Shown here piece by piece: positions 1 to 5,304 of a DNA stretch of 5,775 nucleotides; position 1 is the stretch's first letter; every line of letters starts with the position of its first letter. The translations under genes were made by a program, and so were the position numbers. The DNA is from Hyphomicrobiales bacterium. GTDB lineage: Bacteria; Pseudomonadota; Alphaproteobacteria; Rhizobiales; Aestuariivirgaceae. The notes beneath the pieces are model-generated. The model was not told the DNA's origin, did not search any database, and saw only the letters and a list, made by a program, of their open reading frames with translations. The stretch is from NCBI GenBank assembly GCA_014380505.1, contig JACMJT010000667.1, forward strand, positions 1 to 5,775, read 5' to 3'.

Positions 1-2
1 AC

Positions 3-1673
3 TTATTCTGCGGCGACGGCCCGCATCGCCGCTTGCGCGCAGTGGCAGGAGGCGCCCACCGGCAGGTCAGAGCGGGCCGTGGCCAGTTTAAGGCGCTGCC
101 CGATCATCTTCGCCTCGGCCGTGTCGCCTGCACCGCGACGGCTAAGGCACTCGTCGAGACCCTTGAGGCTCCAGATATTGTCCGGGTGGATACAGGCGCG
201 GGGAAGGTCGCCGGCGAGCCCGAGATCCTCGCGGTAAGCCTGCTCGGCCTCCTCGATCCGGCCCTGCTCCAGCGCCAGGGCGCCGAGCGCGTGGCGTACG
301 GGTTGGATCCAGCCCCAGGGCTCGTCGTAGGCCAGCGCGTCTTCCAGCTCGATTGCCTTTCGGATATGGGTGAAAGCAAGGTCGTGATTGCCCTTCCGGT
401 ACTCCAGCTCACCATCCAGCATCTGCTCGGCCACATCCAGTAAATCAATACACCGGTTATTGTGAAGGTAACGGCTCTCAGGCACCGTGGCCCGCGCCTT
501 CATGAATAGCACCCGCTCGGCCTCCGACTTCGCCACTTCTCCCAGCGCCGCGTGGGCCACGGCTTTGGCGTAGTGCAGGGAGGCGATGGTGTTGCAGTAA
601 AGGACCGGATCTTGGGGCAGCGGCTCGGCGATTATGTCGCGCCAGCGGCCGAAGCGGATCTGTACATGGGTTCTCATGGAGATATAGCCCTCAAGGAAAT
701 CAGCCATGGGAGGGCTTTCCAGCTTCAACAGCTCCACTGGAATCTCACGGATCATCTCCTCCGCTGCGGCTATGGCCGGCTCGTACTGGCCGAGGAACAT
801 CGCCCCGTAGATGGCGAAATGATAATTGTGGACGCGGTAGGCGGTGTAGAAGTTCATCCGCCCCTGCCGTTCGGCAAACCTGAGGTCCGCCTCGATCCCC
901 TTCTGGTTCCAATACAGCGAGTCGCGGTATTGGCCGCACTGAACGTCGATATGGGTCGGCATGTGGATCAGGTGGCCGGCATCGGGCACCAGTACGCGCA
1001 GCCGGTCGCCAGCCATGAGGGCCTTCTCCGGGGTGGGCGACATTTCCATCAGGTGGACATAGAGGTGGAGGATACCTGGATGGACGCGGCCCTCGGGAGT
1101 GTTGAGGAATTTCTCCAGCACCTTCTGCGCCTGGACCGTACCGGCCCCCTCAGCGACCTTATTCGTCCAGATGTCCCACATCTTCCAGGGAGTCTGATTA
1201 AGAATTGCTTCGGCATAGATGGTGGCGACCTCAATGTCGTTGGGATGGGCTTCGTAAACCTTCTTCATCGCGGCGGCGAAGTTGTCGTTCCAGGGTTTCT
1301 GCTTCTCTATTGGCTCACGCTGGGGGTAGCGCGACGGCAGAGCCTGGATCAGGGCGCGCTCGGGCGGGCTGACTTTGTCGGCCAATGCAAGGGCGGCCTG
1401 GGTGCTATCATAGGCCGTGCCAAGAAAATTAGCCTTGGTGGTCGGATCCATCATCCACCACTCGAAATTGTAGTTCGGACCGATGGCATAAGCGACGCCC
1501 CAATGGGCCATGGCGCAGTCGGAGTCGTGCTCAAGGGCTTTCTGGAAACACTCGATCGCAACTTCGTGGTTGTAGGAATACGTCCAGACAAGACCACGGT
1601 CGAACCAGAGCTGAGCGTCAGGAGAGGCGGTGGTGATTTTCCGCGAGTACACATCGATGTCGAAGTAATCCAT
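3..1673 (-). CDS. Tetratricopeptide-repeat protein, 556 aa, with internal histidine cluster
   Basis: This is a soluble, helical TPR-type protein of unknown biochemical role. No signal peptide or membrane segment is visible. The N-terminal 20-62 is a clear TPR-like pair (WFDRGLVWTYSYNHEVAIEC, then a second helix pair with AHWGVAYA). Another TPR-like unit lies at 455-483 (RHALGALALEQGRIEEAEQA). Between them, 198-241 carries HPG, HLYVHLME and AGHLIHMPTHI, giving six histidines and a glutamate in about 44 residues. The C-terminus has a Cys-His-Cys (543-545). I chose ATG at 1673 because GGAGGA lies 7 nt upstream. The TTG at 1706, which would add 11 residues, has no such site. The gene follows the 218-aa gene by 79 nt on the same strand, so co-transcription is possible. 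Coding is certain from length, composition and repeats; the function is not. A scaffold or metal-dependent role is inference. Confidence 0.9.
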   Translation of the reverse strand: MDYFDIDVYSRKITTASPDAQLWFDRGLVWTYSYNHEVAIECFQKALEHDSDCAMAHWGVAYAIGPNYNFEWWMMDPTTKANFLGTAYDSTQAALALADKVSPPERALIQALPSRYPQREPIEKQKPWNDNFAAAMKKVYEAHPNDIEVATIYAEAILNQTPWKMWDIWTNKVAEGAGTVQAQKVLEKFLNTPEGRVHPGILHLYVHLMEMSPTPEKALMAGDRLRVLVPDAGHLIHMPTHIDVQCGQYRDSLYWNQKGIEADLRFAERQGRMNFYTAYRVHNYHFAIYGAMFLGQYEPAIAAAEEMIREIPVELLKLESPPMADFLEGYISMRTHVQIRFGRWRDIIAEPLPQDPVLYCNTIASLHYAKAVAHAALGEVAKSEAERVLFMKARATVPESRYLHNNRCIDLLDVAEQMLDGELEYRKGNHDLAFTHIRKAIELEDALAYDEPWGWIQPVRHALGALALEQGRIEEAEQAYREDLGLAGDLPRACIHPDNIWSLKGLDECLSRRGAGDTAEAKMIGQRLKLATARSDLPVGASCHCAQAAMRAVAAE

Positions 1674-1680
1674 GATCTGC

Positions 1681-1686
1681 TCCTCC
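1681..1686 (-). promoter_or_regulatory. Shine-Dalgarno site that sets the TPR gene start
   Basis: On the minus strand this reads GGAGGA, seven bases before the ATG at 1673. The longer reading from TTG at 1706 has only AT-rich sequence without a purine-rich site before it, so the shorter start is preferred. Confidence 0.75.
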
Positions 1687-1752
1687 GCGGTCGAAGAATT
1701 GCTCAAATGGACATGATTGGCAAGCTCGGACGAGTTCGCCCACGGCGCCCGG

Positions 1753-2409
1753 CTATGCTTTCTTCCGGGGCGAGTGTTCTTTACGAGGCTTTGCCATAAT
1801 CTTTTTCTTGGCCGGGGGCCGTGAGCCTGGACTTGGTAGCATCGGTCTATCGGGCCAAGGACGATGTGCGGTTGGATTTAGGGCGCGGTGAAGTTCTCGC
1901 GCATAAAGACGCAGTACATATGCCGTGTCACGATACCAAACCAATTCTTTAACTAATTCCTTTCCCTTCAATGAAAGGGCACGAGGATTGCTCGTGTTGA
2001 TCGGGGTAGAAATTTGAGTTCCAATAGCATTCGTAACAAGGGATATTGGCGAATGGATAACGTCATTACGTTTTCCCGAAAGTGAGTGGTCTATCTTGTC
2101 AAGAAGCCAGATGATTTCATCACGGGTTTTCTTTTCGTGGGCGTATCTTTCCTCAGCGGCAGCCCTAAGGATTTGCCTTTGAACTAGATCACTTCGAATG
2201 GAATGCCATATTGCTAATGGCACGGCTGCGTTTATTGTGTCGATTGTTCTGCAAAATAACTTTGCCAAGTTTTCGTGCAGGTAGTTCCATTCAATAATCA
2301 GTTGAGCCAATCCAGTGGAATACTCTTTGAGAGCTTTGTTCATCTGTCTTTTTGTAGGGATATGAATTATGTTTGGCGTCGCTATGAGCGTCTTAGCTTC
2401 TAAGACCAT
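1753..2409 (-). CDS. Hypothetical helical protein, 218 aa, with HEPN-like RNDVIH motif
   Basis: I do not recognise a named family. The protein is mostly helical: 25-60 (including IIEWNYLHENLAKLF), 65-107 (charged helices ending IIWLLDKIDHSL), then RNDVIHSP at 114-121, a loop, and a last helix near 148-176. A long helix followed by R-x4-H is the arrangement of HEPN domains, whose Arg and His form an RNase site in many toxins and abortive-infection proteins. Here that is inference from motif and helix order. The tail 177-218 is disordered, proline-rich, then strongly basic (PAKKKIMAKPRKEHSPRKKA), suggesting nucleic-acid contact. Start ATG at 2409 is backed by GGGAGG six nt upstream. The gene is visibly richer in A+T than the TPR gene it precedes by 79 nt, which may mean acquisition. 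Alternatives are a plain hypothetical protein or a non-catalytic HEPN fold. Confidence 0.8.
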   Translation of the reverse strand: MVLEAKTLIATPNIIHIPTKRQMNKALKEYSTGLAQLIIEWNYLHENLAKLFCRTIDTINAAVPLAIWHSIRSDLVQRQILRAAAEERYAHEKKTRDEIIWLLDKIDHSLSGKRNDVIHSPISLVTNAIGTQISTPINTSNPRALSLKGKELVKELVWYRDTAYVLRLYARELHRALNPTAHRPWPDRPMLPSPGSRPPAKKKIMAKPRKEHSPRKKA

Positions 2410-2415
2410 GGAGTT

Positions 2416-2421
2416 CCTCCC
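2416..2421 (-). promoter_or_regulatory. Shine-Dalgarno site of the 218-aa gene
   Basis: The minus strand reads GGGAGG followed by six bases (AACTCC) and the ATG at 2409. This fixes the start and is good evidence that the gene is translated. No convincing -35/-10 pair was found just upstream. Confidence 0.7.
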
Positions 2422-2458
2422 TTGATAAACTTAAACTGAAGGTCAACTAAGCAATGTC

Positions 2459-2475
2459 GAATCGAGTGGCGATTC
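2459..2475. repeat. Short inverted repeat upstream of the 218-aa gene
   Basis: GAATCG and CGATTC flank the five bases AGTGG, a perfect 6-bp dyad. It lies 38 bases before the Shine-Dalgarno site of the 218-aa gene, a place where an operator or leader hairpin could act. A dyad of this size can occur by chance. Confidence 0.3.
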
Positions 2476-2576
2476 AGTGGTGCGCTTGCCCGCGCCCTCT
2501 CCCCACCACACATACCGCATAAGCCGCTAAAGGCGAAAACTAAGAAGAAAAACAAGAAGGCACGAGTTTCCTCACG

Positions 2577-2592
2577 CCCCCTATTAAGGGGG
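2577..2592. repeat. Short GC hairpin CCCCCT-ATTA-AGGGGG
   Basis: A perfect 6-bp stem with a four-base loop. Neither strand shows a T-run after it, so there is no support for a standard intrinsic terminator. It may be part of an intergenic repeat or a leader structure. Confidence 0.35.
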
Positions 2593-2872
2593 CCAGAACT
2601 GCAATCAACCAGACAATCGGCAATGCGGCCGATGCAAGATTGACGTGAATTTATAACCACTTTTCGCTCGAAGAATTTGCGCTTCGTGGCGCTGTTTCTT
2701 CGAGCTCGTGGCCACGACCCGATTAGGGGACGTGAGTCATGCCTGACGTTACGGATAAGTGCGAACCCGTCCGCCACGTTCAACAAGGCCGACTACAATG
2801 CGCTTCTGCGCGCCGCCTGACTTGTGAGGCCTGTTGGGCTTAGGCTGACCGGGCTAGCGCCTGCTGGGTGTC

Positions 2873-2974
2873 TCACGCGTTCCGATGGATATCTCGTCGC
2901 TTCGACAACCTTTCCTGGGCCGCCAAACGGTCACACGTTTTCTCAATCATGGCCTTACGAATGCGGTGAGCCAT
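2873..2974 (-). CDS. Possible small ORF, 33 aa, basic
   Basis: This minus-strand ATG-to-TGA frame encodes a short, highly charged peptide starting MAHRIRKAMIEKTCDRLAAQ and ending RDIHRNA, with a balance of Lys, Arg, Glu and Ala typical of a real helix. An in-frame TAG lies two codons before the ATG. No Shine-Dalgarno sequence is visible, which counts against translation. The opposite-strand frame across the same bases (from 2885) is less protein-like. It could be a true small protein, the end of a decayed gene, or chance. I cannot assign a function. Confidence 0.2.
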   Translation of the reverse strand: MAHRIRKAMIEKTCDRLAAQERLSKRRDIHRNA

Positions 2975-3196
2975 AAACTATGCTGTGCGGGAGCTGCCAA
3001 TGCAATTGCTGGTGAGCCGATGCACCTTCAGCGCAATTTACGAAGCTTCTGGGCCATTGTCCTTGGTTTCGCCACTTAGCCAACTGCCCTCATGCGTGGA
3101 ACTTACCATCAGGCTTCTCGGTAGGCTCAAAGGGGATCGCCTCTGAACACGACGAAGTTTACTGTTTGACATAGCCGCTACTACCAACCCTGTACC
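2975..3196. other. Stretch without a recognisable gene
   Basis: Frames here are open only by chance length, and none has a ribosome site or a recognisable motif. It lies beyond the 3' hairpin of the 159-aa gene and before the doubtful 33-codon ORF. I see no tRNA, attachment site or tandem repeat in it. Confidence 0.4.
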
Positions 3197-3227
3197 CCCA
3201 TCCTCGCCTCTTACAGACGAGGATGGG
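3197..3227 (-). terminator. Hairpin after the 159-aa gene, possible terminator
   Basis: CCCATCCTCG (3197-3206) and CGAGGATGGG (3218-3227) form a perfect 10-bp stem with an 11-base loop, beginning 12 bases past the stop of the minus-strand gene that ends at 3240. Strength and position suit transcription termination or mRNA 3'-end protection. The minus strand has no T-run after the stem, so an ordinary Rho-independent terminator is not fully met. Confidence 0.45.
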
Positions 3228-3239
3228 AGAGCGCCCCGG

Positions 3240-3719
3240 CTAGTGGGGTTTTTGCGCGGTAAGCACGCTGGAGGGGAGCTCCGGGCACTCATAGACTTTA
3301 AACCCGCTGGCATTTTCACCCCATAGGTGAAAGCGCGCATCGATTTTCAGGATGCCATGGCCTGCCGACGCCGATTTTGAATCTTGGAAAAAGGATGGCC
3401 AGTCAGCCGGGATTGCCAAGATCCACGTCCATGCCCCCCTAGACGGCTCAATTGTCGCCGTCAAACGCAACCCCAGAACATCGGGAGCTGCTTCCTGCAA
3501 TTTTCTGCTCATTCCGACAAAACCACTGAGCGGGTGTTGATGTCCGTCCCGGGAAGCCAAGCTTACAGATGAGCCTGTTAGAAATTCCCCGTTCCAGAAA
3601 CCGGTTTTCTGATGGAGCTCGAAATGGCCAATATGGCCATTAATGTATAGCTCTTCAGGATGAAGAATGCCCTCTCCGATGTGTTGCGATAGAGGGCTGT
3701 GGCTGATAGTAAAATGCAT
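3240..3719 (-). CDS. Orphan hypothetical protein, 159 aa
   Basis: I do not recognise this protein. It is probably cytoplasmic, with no signal peptide or membrane segment. Segments such as ELYINGHIGHFELHQKTGFW (23-42), LGLRLTATI (82-90) and KIDARFHLWG (125-134) look like beta strands, and the composition is rich in His, Gly and Trp. I chose ATG at 3719 because GGAG lies seven bases upstream. Two in-frame ATGs at 3743 and 3737 would add eight or six residues but lack a good ribosome site. The gene lies 90 bases downstream of the 79-codon ORF on the same strand, and a strong hairpin follows its stop. Its placement beside a decayed region is typical of accessory or orphan genes. Coding is likely from the ribosome site and the hairpin; the function is unknown. 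Confidence 0.65.
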   Translation of the reverse strand: MHFTISHSPLSQHIGEGILHPEELYINGHIGHFELHQKTGFWNGEFLTGSSVSLASRDGHQHPLSGFVGMSRKLQEAAPDVLGLRLTATIEPSRGAWTWILAIPADWPSFFQDSKSASAGHGILKIDARFHLWGENASGFKVYECPELPSSVLTAQKPH

Positions 3720-3726
3720 TATATAT

Positions 3727-3730
3727 CTCC
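3727..3730 (-). promoter_or_regulatory. Shine-Dalgarno site deciding the 159-aa start
   Basis: GGAG followed by ATATATA (seven bases) and the ATG at 3719. This favours the third of three closely spaced in-frame ATGs (3743, 3737, 3719). Confidence 0.6.
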
Positions 3731-3809
3731 AGGGCATTTGCATGCTTTGAAATCAGGCACCAAATACGGATGCCTAAGCTCCATCGCTAGCGTGTGCGTT
3801 GTTTCCGCA

Positions 3810-4049
3810 TTATTGCGTGAGCCACAATGGGCAGTGCCTCCGCCGAAAGTCAAACACGCCAGCCCAACTTTCGTAAACACCATTGCCGCCGTCCGACTCG
3901 TGCAAACCTTTATTAATACTGGATATTTTTAAACGCATTTCGTGTTCATCATGAAAATGAAATTTGGCGATCGGGGCGGGTTCTGCCTCGGCCCCATAGG
4001 GCGCCGTTTTTGACAAAATCGGGCCGCACCTTCTCCTGATTGGTTTCAC
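3810..4049 (-). CDS. Small hypothetical ORF, 79 aa, coupled to the truncated upstream frame
   Basis: The frame starts at GTG (4049), which overlaps the TGA of the upstream frame as GTGA. A perfect GGAGG (4057-4061) lies seven bases before it, inside the upstream coding sequence. That is the classic layout of translational coupling and the main evidence that this is or was a gene. The product begins MKPIRRRCGPILSK, has a His/acid patch FHFHDEHE (31-38), and ends with a less convincing region (about 40-79), so the present 3' half may be read-through after a truncation. No domain is recognised. The 159-aa gene begins 90 bases further on, on the same strand. Confidence 0.4.
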   Translation of the reverse strand: MKPIRRRCGPILSKTAPYGAEAEPAPIAKFHFHDEHEMRLKISSINKGLHESDGGNGVYESWAGVFDFRRRHCPLWLTQ

Positions 4050-4291
4050 GATTCAGCCTCCGGGCCTTGGTCTTGCTGCTGGTGTCGTTCTTCATCGTAA
4101 TGGACAAGGTCTCGTGCTTCCTGTTGGGCGTTGGCGGCGGCCATGTCCTGTAATCTTACTTGGGCAACCTGAAAATCGGCCGCGTTGAAGGGATCTAAGC
4201 CCCATAAAGCCGCCATCTCGTGAACCTGCGCATGGGAGATCGCGACGGCATCGTCATTGGCTATCCAGGCAAACTTAGTGGGCTCCGTGAA
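4046..4291 (-). pseudogene. 5'-truncated hypothetical gene, 81 codons left, at the comM breakpoint
   Basis: From an in-frame TGA at 4292-4294 the minus strand is open for 81 codons to TGA at 4046-4048. The translation is clearly protein-like: IANDDAVAISHAQVHEMAAL, then WGLDPFNAADFQVAQVRL, then a Gln/Glu-rich helical tail (ANAQQEARDLVHYDEERHQQ). There is no usable start codon before Met26, and the frame runs exactly to the point where the plus-strand comM homology begins, so the 5' end was probably lost by rearrangement. Alternatively a short product starts at Met26. Its stop overlaps the GTG of the next ORF and its 3' end carries that ORF's ribosome site, so the two were an operon. I could not assign a family. 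Confidence 0.5.
4057..4061 (-). promoter_or_regulatory. Shine-Dalgarno site inside the upstream frame
   Basis: GGAGG followed by CTGAATC (seven bases) and GTG at 4049, embedded in the last codons of the truncated upstream gene. It decides the GTG start and supports coupling through the GTGA overlap. Confidence 0.6.
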
Positions 4292-4530
4292 TCAATGCGC
4301 AGGCCGATGGCGCGTTGCTCGAAGAAATTGCCCAGCCGGATTCCGCTGGCCTCAAGCTGATGCGTGACGCGGCTGATGCCATGGGCCTTTCAGCGCGGGG
4401 CTATCACCGCGTGCTGCGCGTGGCCCGCACCCTTGCCGATCTTGATGGCCGCGAGCAACTCGCGCGGCTGCACATTGCCTAAGCCCTGAGCTACCGCCAA
4501 AAGCTGGCGGCGATTCAGGTGGCGGCGTGA
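4291..4530 (+). pseudogene. comM: Remnant of comM (YifB/Mg-chelatase-like ATPase), C-terminal 79 codons with a nonsense codon
   Basis: The translation INAQADGALLEEIA, then LSARGYHRVLRVARTLADLD, then ALSYR is the signature C-terminal domain of the ComM/YifB family. That AAA+ protein of about 500 residues acts as a hexameric helicase in branch migration during natural transformation. Only the last 79 codons remain: a TGA stands directly before 4291, and the ATPase core with its Walker motifs is absent. Codon 64 is TAA (4480-4482), between HIA and ALSYR, where the family normally has an acidic residue, so a nonsense change is likely. Conservation on both sides of it suggests fairly recent decay. 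The final TGA (4528-4530) abuts the converging ABC ATPase stop. No start or ribosome site is present. A functional comM may exist elsewhere; that is inference. Confidence 0.85.
4494..4510 (-). terminator. GC hairpin past the ABC ATPase stop
   Basis: CCGCCA (4494-4499) and TGGCGG (4505-4510) make a perfect 6-bp stem with a five-base loop, 20 bases beyond the minus-strand ATPase stop. There is no T-run after it, and the bases are also comM coding sequence, so it may be fortuitous. It is the only hairpin seen at the operon's 3' end. Confidence 0.25.
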
Positions 4531-5301
4531 TCAGGCCGCGTCGGCGTATTCGGTTCCGGTCTTGGCGCCGGTAATATAGGCCACCACGTCCTGTCCGCTG
4601 GTTTCGCTCTTGTTCAAGTTCGCCACGATCCGCCCGCGGCGGAAGACGACGATCCGGTCGGCCAGGTCGAACACCTGCCGCATGTTATGGGAGATGATGA
4701 TCAGGGGTTCGCCGTTGGTCTTCAAGGTGCGGATGATGTTTTCGACCTGCGTCGTCTCCTGGACGCCGAGTGCTGCGGTCGGCTCGTCCATGATGATGAG
4801 TTTCGAGGCGAAGGTTGCGGTGCGGGCAATCGCCACGCATTGGCGCTGGCCGCCTGACATTTTGCGGATGGAGTTGCTGAGGTTTGGAATCTTGACCGCG
4901 GTGCGCAGCAGGGCTTTTTCGGTCGCCGCCCGCATCCCCTTGAAATCGAGGATTGAGAATGGTCCGAGATTCAGCAATATCTTCTCGCGGCCGAGAAACA
5001 GGTTCGAGGGAACGTCGAGATCGTCGGCCAGCGCCAGGTTCTGGAACACCGTCTCTATCCCTGCCTCGCGGGCATCCAGCGGGCCCTTGAAGTGCACCTC
5101 CTGCCCGCCGAAAATGATCTTTCCGCTGGTGCGCTGCTCGACGCCGGTGATCTGCCGGACAAAGGTTGACTTGCCCGCGCCATTGTCGCCCATGATGGCG
5201 ACATGCTCGCCCATGCGCAGTTCAAAGTTCGCGTTCTCCAGGGCATGGACGCCGCCATAGTGCTTGGTCAGCCCTTCAGTGCGCAGAATGACTTCTTCCA
5301 T
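4531..5301 (-). CDS. Sugar ABC transporter ATP-binding protein, FrcA-like (CUT2 family)
   Basis: This is the energising subunit of a high-affinity sugar importer. It acts as a dimer on the cytoplasmic side of the membrane and hydrolyses ATP. All nucleotide-binding motifs are intact: Walker A GDNGAGKST (38-46), Q-loop Gln87 (VFQNLAL), signature MSGGQRQ (148-154), Walker B LIIMDEP with Glu173, and H-loop His205 (ISHNM). At 256 residues it has one nucleotide-binding domain. Most CUT2 ATPases (RbsA, XylG type) carry two in about 500 residues, and the one-domain form is that of rhizobial FrcA. The D-loop reads AALG instead of SALD, which fits this subgroup. AGGGGG (5309-5314) lies seven bases before the ATG, within the end of the permease gene three bases upstream, so the two are translated as one unit. 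Fructose is a guess; the sugar cannot be read from the ATPase. Confidence 0.93.
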   Translation of the reverse strand: MEEVILRTEGLTKHYGGVHALENANFELRMGEHVAIMGDNGAGKSTFVRQITGVEQRTSGKIIFGGQEVHFKGPLDAREAGIETVFQNLALADDLDVPSNLFLGREKILLNLGPFSILDFKGMRAATEKALLRTAVKIPNLSNSIRKMSGGQRQCVAIARTATFASKLIIMDEPTAALGVQETTQVENIIRTLKTNGEPLIIISHNMRQVFDLADRIVVFRRGRIVANLNKSETSGQDVVAYITGAKTGTEYADAA

Positions 5302-5304
5302 GGC

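Larger units (their letters stand above)
2422..2872. other. Gene-poor stretch upstream of the 218-aa gene
   Basis: I see no convincing gene here. A 128-codon minus-strand frame (2786 to 2400) is open, but it has poor composition, a phenylalanine run made by an A-rich tract (about 2537-2560 on the plus strand), and it overlaps the next gene's start. On the plus strand the complementary frame is open to a TGA at 2818-2820 and ends ATFNKADYNALLRAA. That ending looks protein-like and might be the 3' scrap of a lost gene, but no start or family can be given. Two short inverted repeats occur at 2459-2475 and 2577-2592. The stretch probably holds the promoter of the 218-aa gene. Confidence 0.4.

Noticed and set aside
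1707..1752. Weak promoter-like pair (TTGCCA, 17 bases, AATTCT) between the 218-aa and TPR genes
   Set aside because: The -10 element matches only three of six consensus bases, which is too weak to list as a feature.
552..1799. 415-codon plus-strand open frame
   Set aside because: It is the antisense shadow of the TPR gene in GC-rich DNA. The minus strand has repeat motifs and a good ribosome site, while this frame shows no recognisable domain.
2400..2786. 128-codon minus-strand frame
   Set aside because: It has unnatural composition with a Phe run from an A-rich tract, no ribosome site noted, and it overlaps the real start and ribosome site of the 218-aa gene.
2885..3079. 64-codon plus-strand frame beginning MDISSLRQPF
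   Set aside because: There is no ribosome site or motif, and the opposite strand gives a more protein-like reading over the same bases.
3038..3340. 100-codon minus-strand frame
   Set aside because: It overlaps the end of the 159-aa gene in another frame, runs through the hairpin, and has Ser/Pro-rich shadow composition.
3699..3932. 77-codon plus-strand frame
   Set aside because: It is antisense to the start of the 159-aa gene and to the 79-aa ORF, both of which have ribosome sites; this frame has no motif.
4610..5260. 216-codon plus-strand open frame
   Set aside because: It is antisense to the ABC ATPase, whose motifs are all intact. The plus-strand product is a low-complexity Ser/Arg/Pro-rich sequence.
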